Below the pieces are notes generated by a model, which worked only from the letters and a program-made list of their open reading frames with translations, made no database searches and was not told where the DNA came from. Positions 32,261-44,822 of a stretch of 64,000 bases of DNA are shown here, piece by piece. Each line of letters starts with the position of its first letter. The first letter of the stretch is position 1. The stretch is from Anthostomella pinea. Its lineage: Eukaryota; Ascomycota; Sordariomycetes; Xylariales; Xylariaceae. The DNA lies in assembly GCA_963556695.1 (NCBI GenBank), contig CAUWAG010000010.1:6262001-6326000 (forward strand), given 5' to 3'. The position numbers were made by a program, and so were the translations under genes.

Positions 32261-34439
32261 CACCCACAACATTCACGAGCGGTAGTAGATGGGATTGTCA
32301 TGTTAAACGACGTAAGAATTGACGGACAACGATTTCAGGGAGCTTGTTAATCCTTGACAGGAGATGACTCGTGCCCACAGGATCACTCCGACCCCATCTC
32401 TTCACATCCACCAGCATACCATTGGCGTGGCACAGCGTTGCACCCTGAGATTTCCTAACTTGTACCAAATATACCCCCAGACTTCGTCTTTCCATCATAG
32501 CCGGGCCTATATGGTCCCTTGCCCTTCCTGACAGGTTTGCAGAAGGCAAGTCGACCGAAATAGAAAATTCGCGATACGTTCTCGCAAGCAGGTCTTATGT
32601 GATACACATGCCTACATATCTGCAACTCGTGACCCCTTGCGATACTACCTATAAGCGACGTCCTCCCACGTGTACTAGGGAAAGTACGCGATCGCTTTCC
32701 ACGCAATATCGCATTCCGTACATAGTCTAGCAAACAAGCCATCACATCACGTATGGGGTTGCGGGCGTGCTCGTAGCTATCTACCGACCCACCTGCGGTA
32801 TGCCCCTTTCACTTGTAGTCTACCAACTATGTACAGGTAGGTAGGTAATCAATCACGAAAGCATCAGGGAGTCAGTCCGTGGGGGCCTAGATATAATGCG
32901 ACTATGCCATTGCCGGTACGCTGTGTGGACTGCGTGCGTGTTGAATATAACAGAGGAAGCAAAACTGCTAAAAACAACATGGATGGAAGGGAAATGGAAG
33001 AGGTAAATGGAAGAGAAAAGAGGAGAGGAACGAGAAAATTCTGGCTGGTTCCTTTTCGCTCACATATAGGTACCCGAAGGCCCGCCTGCCCGTGTCCTAT
33101 GAGGTAGGTTTGAATGTATATCACTATGTGAGACTACGAACGCTTATTTGTCTAGCAGCCAGCATCACTTCAGGAGAGCGACGTGCCTTTGACATATTTC
33201 AAACTCATCAGTCGAGTCAGTACTCGCCTCGTCAGGCTTATACTGATCAGAGCGTGGATGAGAGCGTAAGGACGAGTCGTGTCGACATCAGACTTCGCCT
33301 CTGAGGTACACGAAAACGCCAAAACATCGTATGGATCCGAGTAAAGTATATGTTCATTTCATTCATAAGCGCGTCTTGTGGTTCTCGTCTTCTATGCCTA
33401 GCTGACAAGCACACAATCGCTGCTCACTGATCTGCTTACTCCCAGCAGCCCTTTGTACCCATCTCATCCAAAGACGTCTAAGGCCGTTTCCAGCTCGAGC
33501 TCCCGGATCCATGAACCAAAAACGAGCTGGAGGCTTCGTGGTTTGCTCTGCATCTCTTCTCTACCATCTCCTTCTTCGGTGTATGCCTCCATGTACTCTC
33601 GCGTAGAATGACGGATAATAGATCAATCACTCCAGGTCCTCGCTCCTCTCTTTCCAGGGACGTGAACAAGGAGCCAAACGAGTGTTTCAAACAGGCCGCT
33701 CCGAACAGTTGTCCCCGTGTGTGCCAAATAACGCCTCGTAAATGTCGAGCATGGATGAAAGGCACGCGGACTCTTCAGCAGAAAAACCGACGATTGCTGA
33801 CTACCCTTTGCACCCCAGCCACCCCGATTCTCCCCATATGATGCAGTGTGATGTGTATATATAGCGTGCGAGAGAAGCAAGATAATAATAGAGGAGTAGT
33901 GAGATAGAAAGACAAGTACAAGCAAAAAGCCGATAATAATAAGCCTCTCATAAGTTCATGAAAGCCGGCGATGATGCTGCCGGCCATGAGAGCATGAAAG
34001 TGTATTTCGGGGTGTCTTGCTGCAATGAAGTTTCCGAGGCCAATGGTCTAGTACGCACGCCACATGGATTGCAGTCGGTGTCTGTGGCGAAGCGATTCTC
34101 GAGGCGAACCACCGAATGAAATTTCTACTCCATCATCCATTCTCATCATCCCAATTTCGAAGAGGAAGACATCAAGTCGTTACTGCATGCCGTGGAGTTT
34201 CATTGCTGTAGTCCGAAATCGAGAAATCCAAGACGCCCAAGAGGCCACATGAGATCCAGAGAAAAATCCATAGAGAAAAAGCAATGGCGAAAGTACACGG
34301 TAAAAGGTGACGTATCTTGTGGTTTGGCTCGATAACACTGTAGCGCCAGCAGTGCTATGCTGCCTCGACTGACATATCGTCAGAGATTGGCGAGGAGGAC
34401 TCGGGTCACGACCGAAGCATGGATCATTTGCGAGAGCTA
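32261..34439. other. Convergent intergenic region, no gene seen
   Basis: This lies between the 3' ends of two convergent genes, so it should hold both 3' UTRs. Frames are short and feature-poor. Repeated 'taggtaggtag' motifs occur near 32835-32850. Confidence 0.5.
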
Positions 34440-36209
34440 TCAAGTGTATACTTCTCCTCGGTGCGCTGAATGAGGGACGCTGCTCCATTTGACCTCGTGA
34501 GGGTCGACTTGCTGTGCGTAGTTCACGGAGCCGAAGTACTGGGGCGACTCGTCCTCGTATTGGTCATGCGTGTAGTAACTAGCTCTGTCTGTACGCGTAG
34601 AAATTTTCGGCATGGCATAGCCCGACTTCTTGTAAATTCGCGTCGTTTCATCTGGCTCACGTTTGATGGCGTATCGTGTAGTCCTGGGAATGCCCATTGT
34701 TTCAGGAGCCACGGTTCCCCGACTTCGACGATAATGGCGCTCCCGGTCGTCCTCAGAGTCCTCATCTGAATAGGTGGGTCCCATCCGATTCCGTCCACGG
34801 CCACTTTCCGCCCCAGGGTGAAATGTTTCCGCACGGGTTATGCCAGGGCCAACTGGACGAGAAGAACGGCTCTCGGTTTGCGAGCGGCCTAGGGGCGGCG
34901 GCGGTCCTCTTTCCGAAGGCATCGTGTGGGATTTGTGGAACGCAGGCATCGCCCGAGTCCCAGGCGATCCAGCATCGACAACGATAGGTTCTGGTTCTCG
35001 GGAAGTCGCCTTCTTGTAGGATTTCTCCTTTGGCAATCGCGGCGTGTCGTAGGACGTGCGGCGGCCAGATGGTCTGGCTGATGATCTCCTGGCCATGTCC
35101 TCCTCAACCGTAATGTCTGGGAGGTCAGCAGGGGGGGGAGGAGGTGGGTAGGGTGCGGCTGTAGCTGGGGGCGGCGTTGGAGCACTGGGTTGTATGTGCC
35201 TCGCAAATGACTGCTCATGATATGTCTGTGATCGTCCCAGTACTGGAGGTTTCCCGCCGTTAGACCTTGACAGATATCTCATGGCGAATTCGATCTTCTC
35301 AGAGGTCTTCTCAGTCGCCGGACTACTGTCGGGCTCTTCAAGCTTGCGGCTGCTGCTTGACTTCTTGTCCGACTTGGGACCTGCCGGGTAATCGTCTTCA
35401 TGTTCGTCTGGGGAGACCTCTACATAGGCCTCCTTGTGACGGCTCTTCTTGTCCTCGGCTGCAATCTTGCGGTCTCTCTCTCGTATCCTCTCTCGTTCTT
35501 TCTCCGCCTTCTTCTTCTCTTCCTTTTCTTCTCTGCGGCGCTCCCTTTCCATTCTATCTCGCTCTTCCCTCAGCTTCGCCTGCTGCTTCTCGATTTTCCG
35601 GGCATCTCGCTCGGCCCTTTCTCTCTCTCTTTCTTTCTCCTTTGCAGCTTCCCGTGTCCATTCCTTCTCCTTCTCCTTGTCACGTCTTCGTCGTTCATCC
35701 TCACGTCTTGACGATGATTTTTCTTCCTTGTATTTGTCGTACCTCTCGTAACTCGCAGTTTTCCGGGCGTAGCGAGCGGTCTCGTCAAACCGCGCGCTGC
35801 TGGAGATGTCGTCTTCATACGAGCGGGGAGGCGTTCGTCCGTAAGGACCGGCCTTTGCATAGGTCGAGGGCCTTGGTGATGCGTGCTTGACGTCGTAGTA
35901 TACGGGTTCCTGCCGTCGAGTCGCTGAAGGAGAACGGGCATGGGTGTTAAGCTTGGACATCGAGTCTCTCAGCTCCTGGAGCTTGACTCTGTCATCGTAC
36001 CGTGAGCGCTCGGTCTCATTGCTAAGGAGCTCGTAGGCTTGTTGCACCCGTTGAAACTCGTTCTGCTTCTCGGCTTTCAACTTGGGATCTTGGACCTTGT
36101 CGGGGTGACATTTGAGCACTAGCTTTCTGTGCGCGGATCGGATTTCGGGAAGCTGAGCATCCTTCGAGACCTCGAGGATTTTGTAAGGATCGGGAGGTAA
36201 AGTGCTCAT
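34440..36209 (-). CDS. J-domain (DnaJ) protein with long charged, disordered tail (589 aa)
   Basis: Single exon. Residues of about 7-75 are a J domain (DPYKILEVSKDAQLPEIRSA, with the HPD tripeptide in KCHPDKV) that stimulates Hsp70 ATPase. It is followed by a long Glu/Arg/Lys coiled coil (about 155-285, many KEREREAER-type repeats), a proline tract (about 350-365) and a Ser/Arg-rich disordered C-terminus. No G/F region or zinc-finger domain is present, so this is a class C J-protein. It is likely cytosolic or nuclear; the charged helix recalls J-proteins tied to RNA processing, but that is only an impression. The start ATG at 36209 lies directly before the J domain. Confidence 0.9.
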   Translation of the reverse strand: MSTLPPDPYKILEVSKDAQLPEIRSAHRKLVLKCHPDKVQDPKLKAEKQNEFQRVQQAYELLSNETERSRYDDRVKLQELRDSMSKLNTHARSPSATRRQEPVYYDVKHASPRPSTYAKAGPYGRTPPRSYEDDISSSARFDETARYARKTASYERYDKYKEEKSSSRREDERRRRDKEKEKEWTREAAKEKERERERAERDARKIEKQQAKLREERDRMERERRREEKEEKKKAEKERERIRERDRKIAAEDKKSRHKEAYVEVSPDEHEDDYPAGPKSDKKSSSSRKLEEPDSSPATEKTSEKIEFAMRYLSRSNGGKPPVLGRSQTYHEQSFARHIQPSAPTPPPATAAPYPPPPPPADLPDITVEEDMARRSSARPSGRRTSYDTPRLPKEKSYKKATSREPEPIVVDAGSPGTRAMPAFHKSHTMPSERGPPPPLGRSQTESRSSRPVGPGITRAETFHPGAESGRGRNRMGPTYSDEDSEDDRERHYRRSRGTVAPETMGIPRTTRYAIKREPDETTRIYKKSGYAMPKISTRTDRASYYTHDQYEDESPQYFGSVNYAQQVDPHEVKWSSVPHSAHRGEVYT

Positions 36210-39200
36210 GTTGTTGGGGGCTCCGGTAGCTGGTTTGTGATTCTATCAGGCGTGTTGCCGAAGGAATTGAGTTTTGTTTGTCGGCAGGGTAGTCCCGTAG
36301 TCGCTCCGACAACGAACAGGAGGTGACGACAAGGGTGGAGTCTATCGCAGGGAGTGGATAGGGTGTCGGGGGTTGAATTGATGGCTGATGGTTCGAGACA
36401 CAGTACGACAGCAAAGTCGGCCGCGACGGTGGTTGAAGGTTGGAATAATACAACTATCCGTAATCACAGGCCAAGAAAATGGAGGAAAGCCAGATTCAAT
36501 TAAGAACTGACTTTGAGAAGGGAGTGGACGGGTATGTCAAGTAGAGGACCGTCCCACACGCTTGATCGAAGTCTAATGGGCGCGGTCTTGCTGGCAGGTC
36601 CTTGCTGGTCCTAGTGCAGAGTCCAGACGGAACAGGTGAGATCGGGAGGGGCCGATGGTGTGGTCAAGTTCCAAGTTGGGTGTCGAACGAAGGGAGCGGT
36701 GATGGTTTGAAAGGCTGGTTAGTTGGTTGGTAATGATGGGTGATGATGAGGTCACGGGGGAAAGAAGAAGAAGAGTCGGGCAGCAGCAACAGCAGCAGCA
36801 GGACAGAGAGGGGGTTCGTTTGTAGGTATGGACTACCGTATGGAGATGGCGTGAATGGCTCGACGGGTGATCTACGCCCTCTTAAGACGCACACCTGCAC
36901 TCACTGGCACTGGCCCGGGCTGTAGGTACCTCTGGGGGGAGGTAGGGGTATCGAGCGACGGCGATGGATGGCGGGAAAGCGATCGCCAGGCGGAGCGGTC
37001 CTCTCTAGCGCTCGTCTGGCGCTGCTGTTTCGCTCTGGGCTTGCGGCCAGTGCTTGGAACACTTGGAAGCGGGCACACGCCAGACAGGGATGGCGTGACT
37101 TGCTTAAATGCGGTGAACGCCTCCCAAACCGAGGTACCCTTGTGCTCGTCTGGCTGCAGCCGAGCTGGCTTGCGACGTTCAGGTTTCTCCAGCGATCACG
37201 AGTCCCGTTGTCCTTGGCAAGTTGCAATCGCAATGGGGACCACGTAAGGTTGAGTCCACTCTGCTATGGATAGGTATTGCCACTCGACAGAGTCCAATCC
37301 GAGAGAGATGGATGTGGCTTGTACAAGACGGCAGATGTACAAGAAATCGAGAACGAGGAACTTCCTCCCGGCAGGCTGTGCTGTTAACGATGGACGAAGC
37401 TGACTATCTGGATTCGGACTCGTGTAAGTGTTATGGCAAGGAACGTCGATTATTGCTGAGTCAACAGCCAGGATCAATTATCTTCCCTTCGTCGTATCCG
37501 GATGGCCGTCGTATTCTACAGTAGATGCCAGGGTTCCTCGCGCTGTTTCGGAGTCTCCAGAGAGCGAGATGCAATGCAGCTGGGCGTATTAGATAATACA
37601 GCGGTCGCCGTAATAGGTAACCGAGAGTCAATTGCGCGGGATGTCCGGCTCCCGTACAAGTTGAGACGAATAGAGGAGCGGACAGGCGGGTTGCTGACTG
37701 TGAATCCGCCCATGCAAAACCGCTGTGGTCAGGGTGTGTGTAAGCGATCGTAAAGACCGAGAGACGATCAGAGAAGCCGAGAGAATATCAAACCGAGCGA
37801 CTCGTTCAGGTTGAAGATATCTCCGGAAGTCCAGCTGCCAGATCAAGCTGCCAGATCCAAGGGAGGCAAATGCAGCGTGGGCAACTTTGCTTACGTTGGG
37901 ACGTGGATTTGCCTTCTGTCACCCAATGTAATGGATTTAGTTTCAGCTAAGAAGTGAAGTGGCTGGTAGGGCATTTGTCGGCCAGTGGCGATAACAACTA
38001 ATACGCAGCTAACAGATGTCGAATTTACGCGTGTGGATTGGAATCCAGACCCGCCGCGTTCCACGTTGAAGATATGGGATTTCAAGAATCCAATTTGCCT
38101 CTCAGTGAGGCGTTGTCAAGAAGCTGGACAAGAGGGACAGAACGAAATGAATTGCCTTGCGATTCAAAAGTCGGTCGCGATTGCCGTAGAAACAAGAGGA
38201 TCAAATGTTGCTGTGGAGTGCCCAGGTGGTCTCCGCTGCGCGTTTGAGGTTGAGGAAGTCGCGCTGGTCGGGGAAGCAGCGGTGAAGATTGATAACTTGG
38301 GAATCTTCGAACTTCGCCCTTTCCTCCTGCTAGCTCTTCTGTCTACATACTGCGGTGCCTTTGGATTTGTCTGCCTCGTTTCTTCGCGGAACACAGCCCA
38401 ACATTCAAACCTCAAACATGCCAGACAAAAGAAAGCTGGGAGTAAACCCCCAACTGCCAACATTGAAGTCAGCAGAGCACATAACGTGACGTCCAGGAAC
38501 AAAGAGGCTGGGAACCGGCACCAACACCAACGACCCAATTCATATGTTAGTTGGTCGTCGAAACATGCGCACGCCCTGTTGGACCATCGGCAGCAACTCA
38601 GCGCAGGACTTGTACCGGTAGTGCTCGTCGATGGACTTCAGGGTCTACGATAGGCGCACGAGACCCGCCAAGGGTCAATCGCTCGATATACTGCAGTAGG
38701 TCGTCGGCTGATTTGATGGGCTAGCATGTTGTCACGACACCCGCAGATGGAAGCCCATCCCATTTGGGCACATCCCGATGTGCCTCCCCTGACTTGTCTG
38801 CCAGAATACTGACGATGGGCGTTTTCGTCTATTGCACCGTTCAGTTGGGCGACTGAATGCCAGGGACAGGCTGATCCGAGCCGTTGGATTGCAGCCTCGC
38901 TTAGGTAGTTATCTGCCATTAATAGCACGTCTGACGTCTTACGGCAGCAGCTCTGTCCCAATAAGCCACGATAGCCGGCTGATTCTCCTATCCCGTCAAC
39001 CATTTCATCATCCAGCATCGTGGCATCGTGGCATCTCGCCGGACCCAGAGGAGCGCGTCAGTAGGTGCTACTTGGCCATCGTCGTGTGGACTGCATATTA
39101 TTCCCCTTTCATCCTTATCCTGCTGCGGGTGATAGGTGATATCCACAAGGGGAGTATGGAATAGAGACCTCCAACCAGACAGCTGCCAGAGTGTGCCTTA

Positions 39201-41562
39201 GTAGTAACAATGGCTATTGGAGTTGAGGGTCCTGCGCCCGGCTGGTGATAGGCACAGCGTGCGGCCACTCCAACCCAGCAGGCCGAGTCACAGGCCGCGT
39301 CCAGGTCTGCGATGCACCACCATCACAGGCCTTTCTGCAAGGTCGTTGTCACACTCACAGCTACGAGGCCGCTTATGTGGTTCCCTTCGAGGAGATAGGG
39401 GCCAATCGACCGGACCTGAAAAGCAGGTACGTCCAGTACTTGTAGGGAGCCAGGACGACGAGAGGGTGTGTAGTACCGTCATCCGCCAGCCCTGGGTCAT
39501 GGTCGGGGCTGCTTACCTTCTGCCGCTGACAGTTCCTACAGGATGGGCGGACTTCTGACGGCCGCTGCGGGAGGGTCGCACGAGGTCTCAGCATCTGGCC
39601 ACGAACCGCGAGTGGTGTGGTGCTTGGTATGCAGACGGGAAGGATGGCATAGGAGGGAAGCGAGCCAAGGGATCTATCTCACCACCACCACCCAAGCCAA
39701 TGGACTTCTAGAAGGTGGGTATTCGATCGGTGCTACATGTTAGACTGTCAGCCATGCTTCGGCCAACTCCTTGAAGTGACCAGTCGAGAGCACGAGGTGG
39801 GACTGACTTGACCGGTTGGGGTAATGGATAGCAGCGACTGGACCGAAGAGGTCGTCGTGGACTGTGGACACCAGACAGTCGTCCTATCTTTCCAGCGCTT
39901 TTCGCGGGGTCCAAGACATTCACCTGCATCCTCTTGCAGTAACAGATTACACGTCTAATCAGATCTGACTGGCTCCTGGGCAGCGCTCCACTGCCTCTAA
40001 CTTCCTCTAGTTTTGCATAGAGGTCTCCGCAGGCCAGAGCCAGTCTCAGCGGTCAACGTGTGCATTCAGGGATGATCGAGGATGTACGAGCGAATCGAGT
40101 TCATGCCGCTCTTTCTTGATGGATATGACCTGTTGCCTCCTGGCTGTCCCGACGGTTCGAGTAGGATCTACACACGAGCACCAGGAGCCGAATAGGTTGA
40201 ACAAGCTCAACAAACTCACCTGAAGGAAGCATGTAAGCTCATGAACAAGCTACCCTTCCCTCAGGATCTTCCCGATTGCCTCATCTCGGAATGATCAACG
40301 ACCTGGTGCTGGACCCCTTGCCAGCTTGTCAGCTTGGGTGCCCGCGGGCCAGCTCGGCATCCAGCACTGAGCAGCAACAGCTTTAGAGGTGGGGGCGGGG
40401 TTATCAGGTGTCATATGGGTGGGTCATCTCAAACTGCCATCGCGACTGGAGATCCCGTTCATCGGCGCACGAGGGAGTTTCAGCACAGGAGGACCACAGT
40501 CGCAGCTTCTCGCTACCCAAACCCCAAAGGATATCCTTTGAGTCCCCTATCAAACAAGCAGTCGTAATGCCTCTGGTCTTCTTCCTTGGGAGTTGGCTTC
40601 TTGAACGTGCGAAGCGAGTCATGTGTCAACTCACGCACGCAACCGACCCTCACCTCATTACCCCTCACAGTCTCATGTATGGAACTTGGCAATTGCTAAC
40701 AATAGTAGCGGACGCCAATCGAGGGCAGACGATCAAGGAACAGCTGCTACCATAGCAAGGGCCATGTCTGGCGCTATTCCCTCCGCGTGAGCCCTTTGCT
40801 GTGGGAGGGTGTCCTGGGTGTGCCTTGTGCCTGTCGATGCTTGCCGAAGTTGCTGAACCGCGCACCGGCATTGCAGGGTCATCACTCACTCCCCTCGCAC
40901 GGCTGGCGGTGAGTGAGTTGGCTTGAGCCATGTGCCTCTGTCTGATGCTTTCGCGCGCCTCTACACAGCATACATGGAATTCCATGCAGATGCAACCGGA
41001 GAGAGTCTTCGTCGTTTTCTTCTTCGCGATTCTATGTACCTAGCTATCCCCTCACTTTGCCCTACTATATCCCCTCCTCCCCACCTACATACAGCAGGAC
41101 AGCGGCCATACATATGCACCCCTTCCTCCTCGCAGTGCATCCTCCTGCGCCCAGCCCATGGAGAACCCTCTCGGATCTGACCCGATCTGCCGAGCCCGTT
41201 CAAATCACTCGCATCCATCGTCTGATAGCTGCAGGTGCCACACTGCCAGGTGGGAAAACCCGAACCAACCAGCCAACCAGCCAACCAGTCGTGCAGCTTC
41301 TGGGCCATACCCACCCTGAGACAGGACGACGGCGGGGTCGTACGAGCCGGCCATTGGCTCGCCCTCAGGTGTCCAGTTGTCCACGCATCCAAGCGCCGTA
41401 TCCCGCCGGTAGGGCCCTCCCATTTGTCAGAGTCGTCGGTCACGGCATGGAAGCGTGGGACGAATGCGGGAATTTGGCATCTATCAGATCCGAAGCCAAC
41501 CACTCATCTGTTTCATGTGTCAATCAGCTCGTTTGACTGTGTCTCGCGGGGTTTGTAGGTGG
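36210..41562. other. Gene-poor region, 5.3 kb
   Basis: Leftmost lies the J-protein promoter and leader, CT-rich with a CAG/CAA tract at 36780-36802. Beyond that, frames on both strands are short. The longest (222 codons, plus strand, 37985-38653) has no recognisable domain. On the minus strand around 38630-38720 a short stretch reads like protein in two frames (DDLLQYIERL; SIDEHYRYKSCAELL) but cannot be extended to a gene. I see no transposon ends or AT-rich decay here. Confidence 0.4.
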
Positions 41563-41974
41563 TCATATGTTCACCTGTACTCTGCCGCAGGTTAAGCCAC
41601 CACGCAACTGCCATCGTGGGTTTGGCCTGATGACTGACTCTAGCTCTAACTTGCGGACGTGGCAGCCAAACAGCATCATGATCCCAAACATTCCTAGTAG
41701 CAACCGAAGTACGATTCTCATTAGCCACCACTCGGATGGTTCCGACTCACCATGACCATCCGTTCCGTAGTCCCACCCCGGGGCTGCCGCGGTCGTACGT
41801 GCGGCTTGGCCGATCCACTCAGTTGTCAACGTCGGCTCAGCACTTCGGTATAAGTATATATTCTGACTGTTTGTACGATGCTCGTGGACATGATTCGTGT
41901 TGGAAGTAAGTACTCACCAAAGTCATAAACTTCGGGTTGCTCTTGTGCCCGCGCAGATCAGTTATTGTAGTCAT
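41563..41974 (-). CDS. Possible small membrane protein (two exons)
   Basis: A candidate first exon, 41974-41918, begins MTTITDLRGHKSNPKF and ends at a GTGAGT donor. A second frame from about 41817 continues WIGQAARTTAAAPGWDYGTD and includes one hydrophobic helix (IVLRLLLGMFGIMMLFGC) before stopping at 41563. The acceptor GAG just before WIGQ keeps the phase. I do not recognise the family, and the model rests on splice-site fit and composition alone. Confidence 0.3.
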
Positions 41975-44190
41975 GTGAGGAAGCGCCGTCGAGCTGTTAA
42001 ACATCACAGCCCCTTTCCTATCTATGCTTGCAAAGAAAGTCGACTCATCGCCCAGGCCATTGACTGAGATCTAAATAGTCTTGCGGGAATGCGAGCATCA
42101 TCTGCAAATATCTAAGTTCCTCCAGGGTCTCCGCCCGATAGGGCGGAAGATCCAGTTCAGCGGACTATGTGGTTAGAGTCGCTGTACGGGCTGCCATGAG
42201 CTTTTTACTTGTACACACTTTATATCACTCTGTTAACTACCATGTAAACCTATCACTAAGGCCACACTCCTCGATATCCTGTCCCAGTGTTGGTGTTGGA
42301 GTCGGCACGCGTACGACAGCCGGTTCATTTTGCTTATGGTACAGGCAGCGTATTTCACCATTACAGCCGACACTGAATGATACGAGGTACACACCTTGTC
42401 TTTACGGCCATCAGAGCCAACCTTGCTGTGGCCTCTTCGGTCAATACCGTGGCTTTTGATCACAACTTGCGATTCCAGCTTAGGTAGGGGCAGTCTACGC
42501 GGGCTGGAGATGTTGAGTTTGTAGGCCATTTTGCATAAGCGCTCGGCCAGTCCCCAATAGTATGGTACCCGTGGAAAGCAGCGGATTCCTCGCCGATATC
42601 TCAATATAGTGTAAGCCTGGTGACAACTTGAAACGTTACAGCGTCAGCCCCAAAACACTTTCAGTGGGCTGTTCAATAGGGGCCATGCGGAATAGGGGTA
42701 AGCCGCTCGGCCACATGCAGGCCTTTGACAATCTTTAACATCCCCTCGAGACCATGTTATGCCTATTAGCGACTGAGTATTATGACGACGCGCAGAATTA
42801 TGCTAATCGTGACCGATTTGGAGTATTGCCTGGTCATCAGCATTTCATGGCATAATGTAAGTGCCTATACGCACCCTTATTCGTAGGAGAGCATATTGTA
42901 GCTTTGTCGAGCAATGTACTTTACTCTTGCGATTCCTCAGATCCCGCAGACTCTTGTTACTGCTGTACATTTCATGAAAACCAAACGATAAATCCGATGC
43001 CGAACACGCCATGGTTAGCAATGATCCTACGTTAGTTGATGACAATATGGATGCCCACGCCATGCTATTAAGTACTTTTATCCTAATAACGGACTAGAAG
43101 GACGTACTGGAAACCACTGAGAGTTACGAAACACGAACTCAATAGCTGAGCCAGATTTCCCCGGGAGCCAAAATGGTACAGAACGACTCTTCGACGCAGA
43201 GGCCAAGAGGATAATCGACGCTTGGGAGCAGATCCAGCAAAAGCTACATTGGAGCCTGAGTTCGGGAAATCTGAAAACGAAATTGCCATCCTTCACTCCA
43301 TAGTTTGCGAAATCAACATTGAGCTATTATCACATCACCAGGAAAGTGCCAATGGACCTATCGTTATCATTGGAGGACACAGGAGCTTTCTTCAGTCTTG
43401 CTTGGGCGTCCTGATATTCCTCTTGGACGGCACACGGCATCCACCATGAAGGCACCGACTCACCGCAGGTCTGGTGGGCCGTCATGCTTAACGGATGGAT
43501 AACACAAGCCACGCACTCCTGTGCTATGGTCATCCGCATCGCAGTGGGGTTCCGGGCGACGACATGCACTGCCATGCTGGCCTTTCTGCTTCTCGAGAGG
43601 CGAAGTGTTCGGAAAGTCCACGTCGTCCGGGTCTCCGTTATGCGAGGGATCAACGAAGGCCCGTCCAGTCTGGCTTGGCTCGTCGTCCCAGGCAATGGTA
43701 ACTCGTCTGCTGCCAGAATGTTCTTTTGCTTGAACCCACTGTCTGAGTCTCCTGGCGACAGACATCCTCGCAATCACAGAGCTAACGGAACCGAACAATC
43801 GACAGACCTAGGAGATTCCACCGACTGGTCCAACCGAACGACCATAACATTAGGCCAGTTCGACAACAATATCTTGATGGAAACTTACCCGAGGTGTCGA
43901 CTGCTCGCAGCCCAACATGGCAAGACTGTACCTTTCGCCAGTTCGATAGGATCAGCAGCAATCCAGAGGCTGCCATGATAACTGAAGACACCCCGAGGGC
44001 TACAAATCGAGTAGGAGACACTCTCCTGAGCTTTAGAATTAACACAACATATGCCCTTACGTCGTAGGCGCAGTTCCTCAAGTCCCTCCAAGGAATTATC
44101 AGAATACGAAACAGATCCACGAAAACAGCAGAGATGGCACAGCTGTGTAGGACACGAGGGCTGCGAAGGGCTGATCAAATCCACCGACCT
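41975..44190. other. Intergenic, no gene that can be supported
   Basis: About 2.2 kb with short frames only. A minus-strand frame at 43330-43773 is protein-like in composition but contains no motif I can name. Sequence quality and GC are ordinary. Confidence 0.4.
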
Positions 44191-44193
44191 CAG

Positions 44194-44475
44194 TCTCCTA
44201 GGTTAGCCGAGGACGAAGGGAGGCGCACTCCTTACATGGAGTCCCTCATGAAGGAGACTGGGACTTTACATACAGTGTTGAGTAGACATTTGAGCGAGTT
44301 CGATGGTTCGTTGACTATGCGCAAGATCTTTGATGTGTACAAAGAGCAGTGGACGAAGGCTGTTGGGGAGGTGCAAGTTCAGGTGGAGTTGGCGGAGATG
44401 AGGTTAGTGAGGGAGGCTGAGTGCTTCGATAGCCGGCTTAGTAAGATTGAGGGGGGTCGAGAGTTAGGGAAATAA
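44194..44475 (+). pseudogene. C-terminal fragment of GARP subunit VPS54
   Basis: The frame from about 44194 to the TAA at 44473 encodes about 93 residues, including YMESLMKETGTLHTVLSRHL, MRKIFDVYKEQWTKA, RLVREAECF and SRLSKIEG. These match the extreme C-terminus of fungal Vps54, part of the GARP complex that tethers endosome-derived vesicles at the Golgi. Nothing upstream resembles the remaining roughly 1000 residues. This is therefore a translocated or duplicated gene fragment. It is preceded by a good acceptor (CTCCTAG) that may be the original splice site. No start codon would produce a working protein. Confidence 0.5.
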
Positions 44476-44822
44476 AGAGATCTTCGGGGTAATGAAGGCG
44501 AGTGTTGGTGGGTGATGAGATAGGTGATGTTAGGTGTGGGTAGGGAGTAGATAGATGCGCTGGTACGAGCGTACGGTACATGTTACTGTCGAACTGTGTG
44601 GTCTTTGACATCCTGTTCTGCTGAGCTGCTCTCTGGACAGCCGTACGGCCACTGAAGGGTGCTTTGCAACTTTCGAGATAACAAGCGATGTGTTGCTTCC
44701 TGACGAGCTGCGCGAACGCTGAGGGTGTCTTAACATTCCATAGATCAAGGTGGCTCAAGCTCAAGTGACTTGACCGTCCTGCCTATCTCAACAGCAATGT
44801 TGTTCGGAGTACATGGCTGATA
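44476..44822. other. Short intergenic stretch, no gene seen
   Basis: This lies between the convergent VPS54 fragment and the truncated membrane-protein gene. It is GT-rich on the plus strand and has no recognisable feature. Confidence 0.4.

Noticed and set aside
37985..38653. 222-codon plus-strand frame
   Set aside because: No motif, no consistent composition, and overlapping minus-strand frames look equally good; treated as chance.
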